Of a DNA stretch of 64,000 bases, positions 34,520 to 49,943 are shown piece by piece. The position numbers were made by a program, and so were the translations under genes. Every line of letters starts with the position of its first letter. Position 1 is the stretch's first letter. The stretch spans positions 117,001,768 to 117,065,767 of the forward strand of contig OV884014.1 in assembly GCA_930367205.1 (NCBI GenBank), written 5' to 3'. The notes under the pieces are model-generated. The model made no database searches, was not told the DNA's origin, and saw nothing but the letters and a program-made list of their open reading frames with translations. This stretch comes from Acanthosoma haemorrhoidale (taxonomy: Eukaryota > Arthropoda > Insecta > Hemiptera > Acanthosomatidae).

Positions 34520-37500
34520 GATCATACGATCGTATGATCAAAGTTACGAGTGAATATGACATGAAATGATGTCAAATATGATAGTGTGCCGTATCATTTG
34601 CACTTCTTGTATCACGTGATACAATCGTATGATTGAAGTTACAGTGAATATACTATTAAATAATGTCGATTATGACAGTGTACTGTATCATTGGCACTCA
34701 TTGTATCACGTGATACGATCGTATGATTGAAGTCATGAATGAATATAACATCAAATGATGTCGATTATGATAGTGTGCCGCATCATTAGCACTCATTGTA
34801 TCACATGATACGATTGTATGATTGAAGTTACGAGTGAATATAACATCAAATGATTTCGAATATGATAATGAACCGCATCATTGGCAATCATTATATCACG
34901 TGATACCATCATATGATTGAAGTCACGAGTGAATATAACATCAAATGATGTTGGATATGATTGTATAATGTATCATTAGCACTCATTGTTTCACGTGATA
35001 CGATCGTATGATTAAAGTTACAGGTGAATATAATATCAATTGATGTCGTATATGATAGCGCACCATATCATTAGCACTCATTGTATCACGAGATACGATC
35101 GTATGATTAAAGTCACGAGTGAATATACTATAAAATGAAGTCGATTATGATAGTGTACCACATCATTGGCACTCATTATATCACGTGATACGATCGTATG
35201 ATTGAAGTCACGAGTGAATATAATATCAAATGATCTCAATTATGATAGTGTTGCGTATCATAAGCACTCATTGTATCACGTGATACGATCGTATGATGAA
35301 AGTTACGAGTGAATATAACATCGAATGATGTCCAATAGGATTATATAATGTATCATTAGCACTTATTGTTTCACGTGATACGATCGTATGATTAAAGTTA
35401 CGATTGGAGATACTAATAAATGATGTTGAATATAATAGTGCACCATATCATTAGCACTTATTGTATCATGTGATGCGATCGTATGATTAAAGTTACAAGT
35501 GAATATAACATCAAATGATGTCGATTATAATAGTGTACCGCATCATTGGCACTCATTATATCACGTGATGCTATCGTATGATTGAAGTCACGAGTGAATA
35601 TAACATCAAATAATGCTAAATATGATTGTATAGTGTAGCATTGACACTCATTGTATCACGAGATACGATCGTATGATTGAAGTCACGAGTGAATATACTA
35701 TAAAATGATGTCGATTATGATAGTGTACCACATCATTGGCACTCATTATATCACGTGATACGATCGTATGATTGAAGTCACGAGTGAATATAATATCAAA
35801 TTATGTCAATTATGATAGTGTTGCGTATCATAAGCACTCATTGTATCACGTGATACGATCGTATGATGAAAGTTACGAGTGAATATAACATCAAATAATG
35901 CTAAATATGATTGTTTAGTGTAGCATTGACACTCATTGTATCACGAGATACGATCGTATGATTAAAGTCACGAGTGAATATACTATAAAATGATGTCGAT
36001 TATGATAGTGTACCACATCATTGGCACTCATTGTTTCACGTGATACGATCGTATGATTAAAGTTACAGGTGAATATAACATCAAATGATGTCGATTATGA
36101 TAGTGTACCGCATCATTGGCACTCATTATATCACGTGATACTATCGTATGATTGAAGTCACGAGTGAATATAACATCAAATGATGCTAAATATGATTGTA
36201 TAGTGTATCATTAGCACTCATGTTTTCACGTGATACGATCGTATGATTAAAGTTACGAGTAAATATAACATCAAATGATGTCGAATATGATAATGTACCG
36301 TATCATTAGCACTCATATCATTACATGATACGATCGTATGATGAAAGTTACGAGTGAATATAACATCAAATGATGTTAAATATGATTGTATAATGTATCA
36401 TTAGCACTCATTGTTTCACGTGATACGATCGTATGATTAAAGTTATGAGTGAAGATAACATCAAATGATGTTGAATATGATTGTATAATGTATCATTAGC
36501 ACTCATTGTTTCACGTGATACGATCGTATGATTAAAGTTACAGGTGAATATAATATCAATTGATGTCGTATATGATAGCGCACCATATCATTAGCACTTA
36601 TTGTTTCATGTGATGTGATCGTATGATTAAAGTTACAAGTGAATATAACATGAAATAATGTCGATTATAATAGTATAGCACATCATTGGCACTCATTATA
36701 TCACGTGATACGATCGTATGATTAAGGTTACGAGTGAATAAACTATTAAATGATGTCGAATGTGATAGTGTACCGCATCATTGGCACTCATTGTTTCACG
36801 TGATACGATCGTATAATTAAAGTTACAGGTGAATATAACATCAAATGATGTCGATTATGATAGTGTACTGCATCATTGGCACTCATTATATCACTTGATA
36901 CGATCGTATGATGAAAGTTACAAGTAAATATACTATTAAATGATGTCGATTATGACAGTGTACCGTACCATTGGCACTCATAGTATCACGTGATACGATC
37001 GTATGATTGAAGTCACGAGTGAATATAACATCAAATGATGTCGAATATGATAATGTACCGTATCATTAGCACTCATTGTATCACGTGATACGATCGTATA
37101 ATGAAAGATACGAGTGAATATAACATCAAATGATGTCGATTATGATAGTGTACCTTATCATTGGCACTCATTATATCACGTGATACGATCGTATAATGAA
37201 AGTTACGAGTGAATATACTATTAAATAAGGTCGATTATGATAGTGTACCGCATCATTGGCACTAATCGTATCACGTGATACGATCGTATGATCAAAGCTA
37301 CGAGTTAACATAATAGGGCAGGAATTATTGTACCAGCTATTAAATACGCATTTTTGTAAAATTATACTTTTTGACGATATTTTCTTGTTTTGGTATGAGG
37401 AAATCATAATTGTTCAGGAGCTAACGTACCAGCTATAAAATACTTATATATGTAAAAATTTAACTTTTTGATTGACATTTTCCCGATTTTGGTATCAGGA

Positions 37501-39578
37501 GAACATAATAAGGCAGGAGCTAACGTACTAGCTAAGAAATACGCATTTTTGTTAAAATTTGAGTTTTCGACGATATTTTCCTTGCTTTGGTATCAGGAGA
37601 ACATAATGGGGCAGGAGCTAACGTTCCAGCTATGAAAAACCCATTTTTTAAAAAATTCGACTTTTTGACGATATTTTCCTTGTTTTCGTATCAGGAGAAC
37701 ATAATGGGGCAGGAGCTGACGTACTAGCTATGAAATACGCATTTTTTAAAAATTCGACTTTTTGACGATATGTTCCTGGTTTTCGTATCAGGAGAACATA
37801 ATAGGGCAGGAGCTAACGTACCAGCTATGAAATACCCATTTTTTAAAAATTCGACTTTTTGACGATATTTTCCTGGTTTTCGTATCAGGAGAACATAATA
37901 GGGCAGGAGCTAACGTACCAGCTATGAAATACGCAATTTTTGTAAAAATTTGAGTTTTTTACGATATTTTCCTTGTTTTGGTATCAGGAGAACATAATGG
38001 GGCAGGAGCTAACGTACTAGCTATGAAATACGCATTTTCGAAAAATTCGACTTTTTGACGATATTTTCCTTGATTTCGTATCAGGAGAACATAAAAGAGC
38101 AGGAGCTAACGTTCCAGCTATGAAATACCCATTTTTTAAAAATTCGACTTTTTGACGATATTTTCCTTGTTTTCGTATCAGGAGAACATAATGGGGCAGG
38201 AGCTGACGTACTAGCTATGAAATACGCATTTTTTAAAAATTCGACTTTTTGACGATATTTTCCTGGTTTTCGTATCAGGAGAACATAATAGGGCAGGAGC
38301 TAACGTACCAGCTATGAAATACGCAATTTTTGTAAAAATTTGAGTTTTCGACGATATTTTCCTTGTTTTGGTATCAGGAGAACATAATGGGGCAGGAGCT
38401 AACGTACCAGCTATGAGATACCCATTTTTTTAAAATTTGACTTTTTGACGATATTTTCCTGGTTTTCGTATCAGGAGAACATAATGGGGCAGGAGCTAAC
38501 GTACTAGCTATGAAATAGGCATTTTTGAAAAGTTCAACTTTTTGACGATATTTTTCTCGTTTTCGTATGAGGAGAACATAATAGGGCAGGAGCTAACGTA
38601 CCAGCTATGAAATACGCATTTTTGTATAAATTTGACTTTTGGACGATATTTTCTTTGTTTTGGTATCAGGAGAACAAAATGGGGCAGGAGCTAACGTACT
38701 AGCTATGAAATACGCATTTTCGAAAAATTCGACTTTTTGACGATATTTTCCTTGATTTCGTATCAGGAGAACATAAAAGAGCAGGAGCTAACGTTCCAGC
38801 TATGAAATACCCATTTTTTAAAAATTCGACTTTTTGACGATATTTTCCTTGTTTTCGTATCAGGAGAACATAATGGGGCAGGAGCTGACGTACTAGCTAT
38901 GAAATACGCATTTTTTAAAAATTCGACTTTTTGACGATATTTTCCTGGTTTTCGTATCAGGAGAACATAATAGGGCAGGAGCTAACGTACCAGCTATGAA
39001 ATACGCAATTTTTGTAAAAATTTGAGTTTTCTACGATATTTTCCTTGTTTTGGTATCAGGAGAACATAATGGGGCAGGAGCTAACGTACCAGCTATGAGA
39101 TACCCATTTTTTTAAAATTTGACTTTTTGACGATATTTTCCTGGTTTTCGTATCAGGAGAACATAATGGGGCAGGAGCTAACGTACTAGCTATGAAATAG
39201 GCATTTTTGAAAAGTTCAACTTTTTGACGATATTTTTCTCGTTTTCGTATGAGGAGAACATAATAGGGCAGGAGCTAACGTACCAGCTATGAAATACGCA
39301 TTTTTGTATAAATTTGACTTTTGGACGATATTTTCTTTGTTTTGGTATCAGGAGAACATAATGGGGCAGGAGCTAACGTACTAGCTCTAAATACGCATTT
39401 TTGTAAAAATTCGACTTTTTGACGTCATTTTTCTTGTTTTGGTATCAGGAGAACATAATGGGGCAGGTGCTAACGTACAAGCTATGAAATACGCATTTTT
39501 GTAAAAATTCAACTTTTTTAAAATGTTTTCTTTGTTTTGGTATCAGGAGAACATAAAGGGGCAAGAGCTAACGTACAA
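34520..39578. repeat. Higher-order unit 10: B block n=29, longest A block
   Basis: B spans 34520-37305 (2,786 bp = 29 x 95 + 31) and A 37306-39578 (2,273 bp). In the A block a segment beginning near 38016 is repeated at an offset of about 682 bp (seven monomers) from near 38698. This explains the length excess. Confidence 0.94.
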
Positions 39579-42500
39579 GATCATACGATCGTATGATCAA
39601 AGTTACGAGTGAATATGACATGAAATGATGTCAAATATGATAGTGTGCCGTATCATTTGCACTTCTTGTATCACGTGATACAATCGTATGATTGAAGTTA
39701 CAGTGAATATACTATTAAATAATGTCGATTATGACAGTGTACTGTATCATTGGCACTCATTGTATCACGTGATACAATCGTATGATTGAAGTCATGAATG
39801 AATATAACATCAAATGATGTCGATTATGATAGTGTGCCGCATCATTAGCACTCATTGTATCACATGATACGATTGTATGATTGAAGTTACGAGTGAATAT
39901 AACATCAAATGATTTCGAATATGATAATGAACCGCATCATTGGCAATCATTATATCACGTGATACCATCATATGATTGAAGTCACGAGTGAATATAACAT
40001 CAAATGATGTTGGATATGATTGTATAATGTATCATTAGCACTCATTGTTTCACGTGATACGATCGTATGATTAAAGTTACAGGTGAATATAATATCAATT
40101 GATGTCGTATATGATAGCGCACCATATCATTAGCACTCATTGTATCACGAGATACGATCGTATGATTAAAGTCACGAGTGAATATACTATAAAATGAAGT
40201 CGATTATGATAGTGTACCACATCATTGGCACTCATTATATCACGTGATACGATCGTATGATTGAAGTCACGAGTGAATATAATATCAAATGATCTCAATT
40301 ATGATAGTGTTGCGTATCATAAGCACTCATTGTATCACGTGATACGATCGTATGATGAAAGTTACGAGTGAATATAACATCGAATGATGTCGAATAGGAT
40401 TATATAATGTATCATTAGCACTTATTGTTTCACGTGATACGATCGTATGATTAAAGTTACGATTGGAGATACTAATAAATGATGTTGAATATAATAGTGC
40501 ACCATATCATTAGCACTTATTGTATCATGTGATGCGATCGTATGATTAAAGTTACAAGTGAATATAACATCAAATGATGTCGATTATAATAGTGTACCGC
40601 ATCATTGGCACTCATTATATCACGTGATGCTATCGTATGATTGAAGTCACGAGTGAATATAACATCAAATAATGCTAAATATGATTGTATAGTGTAGCAT
40701 TGACACTCATTGTATCACGAGATACGATCGTATGATTGAAGTCACGAGTGAATATACTATAAAATGATGTCGATTATGATAGTGTACCACATCATTGGCA
40801 CTCATTATATCACGTGATACGATCGTATGATTGAAGTCACGAGTGAATATAATATCAAATTATGTCAATTATGATAGTGTTGCGTATCATAAGCACTCAT
40901 TGTATCACGTGATACGATCGTATGATGAAAGTTACGAGTGAATATAACATCAAATGATGTCGAATAGGATTGTATAATGTATCATTAGCACTTATTGTAT
41001 CACGAGATACGATCGTATGATTGAAGTCACGAGTGAATATAACATCAAATGATGTTGAATATGATTGTATAATGTATCATTAGCACTCATTATATCACGT
41101 GATACGATCGTATGATGAAAGTTACGAGTGAATATAACATCAAATGATGTCGAATAGGATTGTATAATGTATCATTAGCACTCATTGTTTCATTTGATAC
41201 GATCGTATGATTAAAGTGACGAGTGAATATAACATCAAATGATGCTAAATATGATTGTATAGTGTATCATTAGCACTCATTGTTTCACGTGATACGATCG
41301 TATGGTTAAAGTTACGAGTAAATATAACATCAAATGATGTATAATATGATAACGTACCGTATCATTAGCACTCATATTATTACGTGATACGATCGTATGA
41401 TTAAAGTTACGAGTAAATATAACATCAAATGATGTCGAATATGATAATGTACCGAATCATTAGCACTCATTGTATCACGTGATACGATCGTATGATGAAA
41501 GTTACGAGTGAATATAACATCAAATAATGTCGATTATGATAGTGTACCGCATCATTGGCACTCATTATATCACGTGATACGATCGTATGATTGAAGTCAC
41601 GAGTGAATATAACAATAAATGATGTCAATTATGATAGTGTTCCGTATCATAAGCACTCATTGTATCACGTGATACGATCGTATGATGAAAGTTACAAGTA
41701 AATATACTATTAATTAATGTCGATTATGACAGTGTACCGTACCATTGGCACTCATAGTATCACGTGATACGATCGTATGATTGAAGTCACGAATGAATAT
41801 AATATCAAATGATGTCGATTATGATAGTTTACCGCATCATTAGCACACATTGTATCACGTGATACGATCGTATGATTAAAGTTACGAGTAAATATAACAT
41901 CAAATGATGTCGTATATGATAGCGCACCATATCATTAGCACTTATTATATCATGTGATGTGATCGTATGATTAAAGTTACAAGTGAATATAACATGAAAT
42001 AATGTCGATTATAATAGTATAGCACATCATTGGCACTCATTGTATCACATGATACGATTGTATGATTGAAGTTACGAGTGAATATAACATCAAATGATTT
42101 CGAATATGATAATGAACCGCATCATTGGCAATCATTATATCACGTGATACCATCATATGATTGAAGTCACGAGTGAATATAACATCAAATGATGTTGGAT
42201 ATGATTGTATAATGTATCATTAGCACTCATTGTTTCACGTGATACGATCGTATGATTAAAGTTACAGGTGAATATAATATCAATTGATGTCGTATATGAT
42301 AGCGCACCATATCATTAGCACTCATTGTATCACGAGATACGATCGTATGATTAAAGTCACGAGTGAATATACTATAAAATGAAGTCGATTATGATAGTGT
42401 ACCACATCATTGGCACTCATTATATCACGTGATACGATCGTATGATTGAAGTCACGAGTGAATATAATATCAAATGATCTCAATTATGATAGTGTTGCGT

Positions 42501-45500
42501 ATCATAAGCACTCATTGTATCACGTGATACGATCGTATGATGAAAGTTACGAGTGAATATAACATCAAATGATGTCGATTATGATAGTGTGCCGCATCAT
42601 TAGCACACATTGTATCACATGATTTGATTGTATGATTGAAGTTACGAGTGAATATAACATCAAATGATGTTGAATATGATTGTATAATGTATCATTAGCA
42701 CTCATTGTTTCACGTGATACGATCGTATGATTAAAATTACGAGTGAATATACTATAAAATGATGTCGATTATGATAGTGTACCACATCATTGGCACTCAT
42801 TATATCACGTGATACGATCGTATAATGAAAGTTACGAGTGAATATAACATCAAATGATGTTGGATATGATTGTATAATGTATCATTAGCACTCATTGTTT
42901 CACGTGATACGATCGTATGATTAAAGTTACAGGTGAATATAATATCAATTGATGTCGTATATGATAGCGCACCATATCATTAGCACTTATTGTATCATGT
43001 GATGTGATCGTATGATTGAAGTCACGAGTGAATATAACATCAAATAATGCTAAATATGATTGTTTAGTGTAGCATTGACACTCATTGTATCACGAGATAC
43101 GATCGTATGATTAAAGTCACGAGTGAATATACTATAAAATGATGTCGATTATGATAGTGTACCACATCATTGGCACTCATTGTTTCACGTGATACGATCG
43201 TATGATTAGAGTTACAGGTGAATATAACATCAAATGATGTCGATTATGATAGTGTACCGCATCATTGGCACTCATTATATCACTTGATACTATCGTATGA
43301 TTGAAGTCACGAGTGAATATAACATCAAATGATGCTAAATATGATTGTATAGTGTATCATTAGCACTCATGTTTTCACGTGATACGATCGTATGATTAAA
43401 GTTACGAGTAAATATAACATCAAATGATGTCGAATATGATAATGTACCGTATCATTAGCACTCATATCATTACATGATACGATCGTATGATGAAAGTTAC
43501 GAGTGAATATAACATCAAATGATGTTGAATATGATTGTATAATGTATCATTAGCACTCATTGTTTCACGTGATACGATCGTATGATTAAAGTTATGAGTG
43601 AAGATAACATCAAATGATGTTGAATATGATTGTATAATGTATCATTAGCACTCATTGTTTCACGTGATACGATCGTATGATTAAAGTTACAGGTGAATAT
43701 AATATCAATTGATGTCGTATATGATAGCGCACCATATCATTAGCACTTATTGTATCATGTGATGTGATCGTATGATTAAAGTTACAAGTGAATATAACAT
43801 GAAATAATGTCGATTATAATAGTATAGCACATCATTGGCACTCATTATATCACGTGATACGATCGTATGATTAAGGTTACGAGTGAATAAACTATTAAAT
43901 GATGTCGAATGTGATAGTGTACCGCATCATTGGCACTCATTGTTTCACGTGATACGATCGTATGATTAAAGTTACAGGTGAATATAACATCAAATGATGT
44001 CGATTATGATAGTGTACTGCATCATTAGCACTCATTATATCACTTGATACGATCGTATGATGAAAGTTACAAGTAAATATACTATTAAATGATGTCGATT
44101 ATGACAGTGTACCGTACCATTGGCACTCATAGTATCACGTGATACGATCGTATGATTGAAGTCACGAGTGAATATAACATCAAATGATGTCGAATATGAT
44201 AATGTACCGTATCATTAGCACTCATTGTATCACGTGATACGATCGTATAATGAAAGATACGAGTGAATATAACATCAAATGATGTCGATTATGATAGTGT
44301 ACCTTATCATTGGCACTCATTATATCACGTGATACGATCGTATAATGAAAGTTACGAGTGAATATACTATTAAATAAGGTCGATTATGATAGTGTACCGC
44401 ATCATTGGCACTAATCGTATCACGTGATACGATCGTATGATCAAAGCTACGAGTTAACATAATAGGGCAGGAATTATTGTACCAGCTATGAAATACGCAT
44501 TTTTGTAAAATTATACTTTTTGACGATATTTTCTTGTTTTGGTATGAGGAAATCATAATTGTTCAGGAGCTAACGTACCAGCTATAAAATACTTATATAT
44601 GTAAAAATTTAACTTTTTGATTGACATTTTCCCGATTTTGGTATCAGGAGAACATAATAAGGCAGGAGCTAACGTACTAGCTAAGAAATACGCATTTTTG
44701 TAAAAATTTGAGTTTTCGACGATATTTTCCTTGTTTTGGTATCAGGAGAACATAATGGGGCAGGAGCTAACGTTCCAGCTATGAAAAACCCATTTTTTAA
44801 AAATTCGACTTTTTGACGATATTTTCATTGTTTTCGTATCAGGAGAACATAATGGGGCAGGAGCTGACGTACTAGCTATGAAATACGCATTTTTTAAAAA
44901 TTCGACTTTTTGACGATATGTTCCTGGTTTTCGTATCAGGAGAACATAATAGGGCAGGAGCTAACGTACCAGCTATGAAATACCCATTTTTTAAAAATTC
45001 GACTTTTTGACGATATTTTCCTGGTTTTCGTATCAGGAGAACATAATAGGGCAGGAGCTAACGTACCAGCTATGAAATACGCAATTTTTGTAAAAATTTG
45101 AATTTTCGACGATATTTTCCTTGTTTTGGTATCAGGAGAACATAATGGGGCAGGAGCTAACGTACTAGCTATGAAATACGCATTTTCGAAAAATTCGACT
45201 TTTTGACGATATTTTCCTTGATTTCGTACCAGGAGAACATAAAAGAGCAGGAGCTAACGTTCCAGCTATGAAATACCCATTTTTTAAAAATTCGACTTTT
45301 TGACGATATTTTCCTTGTTTTCGTATCAGGAGAACATAATGGGGCAGGAGCTGACGTACTAGCTATGAAATACGCATTTTTTAAAAATTCGACTTTTTGA
45401 CGATATTTTCCTGGTTTTCGTATCAGGAGAACATAATAGGGCAGGAGCTAACGTACCAGCTATGAAATACGCAATTTTTGTAAAAATTTGAGTTTTCGAC

Positions 45501-45947
45501 GATATTTTCCTTGTTTTGGTATCAGGAGAACATAATGGGGCAGGAGCTAACGTACCAGCTATGAGATACCCATTTTTTTTAAAATTCCACTTTTTGACGA
45601 TATTTTTCTCGTTTTCGTATGAGGAGAACATAATGGGGCAGGAGCTAACGTACTAGCTATGAAATAGGCATTTTTGAAAAATTCAACTTTTTGACGATAT
45701 TTTTCTCGTTTTCGTATGAGGAGAAAATAATAGGGCAGGAGCTAACGTACCAGCTATGAAATACGCATTTTTGTATAAATTTGACTTTTGGACGATATTT
45801 TCTTTGTTTTGGTATCAGGAGAACATAATGGGGCAGGAGCTAACGTACTAGCTCTAAATACGCATTTTTGTAAAAATTCAACTTTTTTAAAATGTTTTCT
45901 TTGTTTTGGTATCAGGAGAACATAAAGGGGCAAGAGCTAACGTACAA
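39579..45947. repeat. Higher-order unit 11: longest B block, n=51
   Basis: B spans 39579-44454 (4,876 bp = 51 x 95 + 31) and A 44455-45947 (1,493 bp). Inside the B block, the sequence from about 42036 repeats that from about 39851 for roughly 500 bp. The offset is 2,185 bp, exactly 23 monomers, which is a visible trace of an in-register duplication. Confidence 0.94.
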
Positions 45948-48900
45948 GATCATACGATCGTATGATCAAAGTTACGAGTGAATATGACATGAAATGATGT
46001 CAAATATGATAGTGTGCCGTATCATTTGCACTTCTTGTATCACGTGATACAATCGTATGATTGAAGTTACAGTGAATATACTATTAAATAATGTCGATTA
46101 TGACAGTGTACTGTATCATTGGCACTCATTGTATCACGTGATACGATCGTATGATTGAAGTCATGAATGAATATAACATCAAATGATGTCGATTATGATA
46201 GTGTGCCGCATCATTAGCACTCATTGTATCACATGATACGATTGTATGATTGAAGTTACGAGTGAATATAACATCAAATGATTTCGAATATGATAATGAA
46301 CCGCATCATTGGCAATCATTATATCACGTGATACCATCATATGATTGAAGTCACGAGTGAATATAACATCAAATGATGTTGGATATGATTGTATAATGTA
46401 TCATTAGCACTCATTGTTTCACGTGATACGATCGTATGATTAAAGTTACAGGTGAATATAATATCAATTGATGTCGTATATGATAGCGCACCATATCATT
46501 AGCACTCATTGTATCACGAGATACGATCGTATGATTAAAGTCACGAGTGAATATACTATAAAATGAAGTCGATTATGATAGTGTTGCGTATCATAAGCAC
46601 TCATTGTATCACGTGATACGATCGTATGATGAAAGTTACGAGTGAATATAACATCAAATGATGTCGAATAGGATTATATAATGTATCATTAGCACTTATT
46701 GTTTCACGTGATACGATCGTATGATTAAAGTTACGATTGGAGATACTAATAAATGATGTTGAATATAATAGTGCACCATATCATTAGCACTTATTGTATC
46801 ATGTGATGCGATCGTATGATTAAAGTTACAAGTGAATATAACATCAAATGATGTCGATTATAATAGTGTACCGCATCATTGGCACTCATTATATCACGTG
46901 ATGCTATCGTATGATTGAAGTCACGAGTGAATATAACATCAAATAATGCTAAATATAATTGTATAGTGTAGCATTGACACTCATTGTATCACGAGATACG
47001 ATCGTATGATTGAAGTCACGAGTGAATATACTATAAAATGATGTCGATTATGATAGTGTACCACATCATTGGCACTCATTATATCACGTGATACGATGGT
47101 ATGATTGAAGTCACGAGTGAATATAATATCAAATTATGTCAATTATGATAGTGTTGCGTATCATAAGCACTCATTGTATCACGTGATACGATCGTATGAT
47201 GAAAGTTACGAGTGAATATAACATCAAATGATGTCGAATAGGATTGTATAATGTATCATTAGCACTCATTGTTTCATTTGATACGATCGTATGATTAAAG
47301 TGACGAGTGAATATAACATCAAATGATGCTAAATATGATTGTATAGTGTATCATTAGCACTCATTGTTTCACGTGATACGATCGTATGGTTAAAGTTACG
47401 AGTAAATATAACATCAAATGATGTATAATATGATAACGTACCGTATCTTTAGCACTCATATCATTACGTGATACGATCGTATGATTAAAGTTACGAGTAA
47501 ATATAACATCAAATGATGTCGAATATGATAATGTACCGAATCATTAGCACTCATTGTATCACGTGATACGATCGTATGATGAAAGTTACGAGTGAATATA
47601 ACATCAAATAATGTCGATTATGATAGTGTACCGCATCATTGGCACTCATTATATCACGTGATACGATCGTATGATTGAAGTCACGAGTGAATATAACAAT
47701 AAATGATGTCAATTATGATAGTGTTCCGTATCATAAGCACTCATTGTATCACGTGATACGATCGTATGATGAAAGTTACAAGTAAATATACTATTAATGA
47801 ATGTCGATTATGACAGTGTACCGTACCATTGGCACTCATAGTATCACGTGATACGATCGTATGATTGAAGTCACGAATGAATATAACATCAAATGATGTC
47901 GATTATGATAGTTTACCGCATCATTAGCACACATTGTATAACGTGATACGATCGTATGATGAAAGTTACAAGTAAATATACTATTAAATGATGTCGATTA
48001 TGACAGTGTACCGTACCATTGGCACTCATAGTATCACGTGATACGATCGTATGATTGAAGTCACGAGTGAATATAACATCAAATGATGTCGAATATGATA
48101 ATGTACCGTATCATTAGCACTCATTGTATCACGTGATACGATCGTATAATGAAAGATACGAGTGAATATAACATCAAATGATGTCGATTATGATAGTGTA
48201 CCTTATCATTGGCACTCATTATATCACGTGATACGATCGTATAATGAAAGTTACGAGTGAATATACTATTAAATAAGGTCGATTATGATAGTGTACCGCA
48301 TCATTGGCACTAATCGTATCACGTGATACGATCGTATGATCAAAGCTACGAGTTAACATAATAGGGCAGGAATTATTGTACCAGCTATGAAATACGCATT
48401 TTTGTAAAATTATACTTTTTGACGATATTTTCTTGTTTTGGTATGAGGAAATCATAATTGTTCAGGAGCTAACGTACCAGCTATAAAATACTTATATATG
48501 TAAAAATTTGAGTTTTAGACGATATTTTCCTTGTTTTGGTATCAGGAGAACATAATGGGGCAGGAGCTAACGTTCCAGCTATGAAAAACCCATTTTTTAA
48601 AAATTCGACTTTTTGACGATATTTTCCTTGTTTTCGTATCAGGAGAACATTATGGGGCAGGAGCTGACGTACTAGCTATGGAATACGCATTTTTTAAAAA
48701 TTCGACTTTTTGACGATATGTTCCTGGTTTTCGTATCAGGAGAACATAATAGGGCAGGAGCTAACGTACCAGCTATGAAATACCCATTTTTTAAAAATTC
48801 GACTTTTTGACGATATTTTCCTGGTTTTCGTATCAGGAGAACATAATAGGGCAGGAGCTAACGTACCAGCTATGAAATAAGCAATTTTTGTAAAAATTTG

Positions 48901-49943
48901 AGTTTTCGACGATATTTTCCTTGTTTTGGTATCAGGAGAACATAATAGGGCAGGAGCTAACGTACTAGCTATGAAATACGCATTTTCGAAAAATTCGACT
49001 TTTTGACGATATTTTCCTTGATTTCGTATCAGGAGAACATAATGGGGCAGGAGCTGACGTACTACCTATGAAATACGCATTTTTTAAAAATTCGACTTTT
49101 TGACGATATTTTCCTGGTTTTCGTATCAGGAGAACATAATAGGGCAGGAGCTAACGTACTAGCTATGAAATACGCAATTTTTGTAAATATTTGAGTTTTC
49201 GACGATATTTTCCTTGTTTTGGTATCAGGAGAACATAATGGGGCAGGAGCTAACGTACTAGCTATGAAATACGCATTTTCGAAAAATTCGAGTTTTTGAC
49301 GATATTTTCCTTGATTTCGTATCAGGAGAACATAAAGGAGCAGGAGCTAACGTTCCAGCTATGAAATACCCATTTTTTAAAAATTCGACTTTTTGACGAT
49401 ATTTTCCTGGTTTTCGTATCAGGAGAACATAATAGGGCAGGAGCTAACGTACCAGCTATGAAATACGCAATTTTTGTAAAAATTTGAGTTTTCGACGATA
49501 TTTTCCTGGTTTTCGTATCAGGAGAACATAATGGGGCAGGAGCTAACGTACTAGCTATAAAATAGGCATTTTTGAAAAATTCAACTTTTTGACGATATTT
49601 TTCTCGTTTTCGTATCAGGAGAACATAATAGGGCAGGAGCTAACGTACCTGCTATGAAATACGCATTTTTGTATAAATTTGACTTTTGGACGATATTTTC
49701 TTTGTTTTGGTATCAGGTGAACATAATGGGACAGGAGCTGACGTACTAGCTCTAAATACGCATTTTTGTAAAAATTCGACTTTTTGACGTCATTTTTCTT
49801 GTTTTGGTATCAGGAGAACATAATGGGGCAGGTGCTAACGTACAAGCTATGAAATACGCATTTTTGTAAAAATTCAACTTTTTTTAAATGTTTTCTTTGT
49901 TTTGGTATCAGGAGAACATAAAGGGGCAAGAGCTAACGTACAA
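45948..49943. repeat. Higher-order unit 12: B block n=25, uninterrupted counterpart of unit 8
   Basis: B spans 45948-48353 (2,406 bp = 25 x 95 + 31) and A 48354-49943 (1,590 bp). It shares rare variants with unit 8 (GGAGAACATTATGGGG, GCTATGGAATACG, ATATGTTCC). At 49190-49220 it keeps the uninterrupted sequence TTTTCGACGATATTTTCC, corresponding to the retroelement 1 target. Confidence 0.94.
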
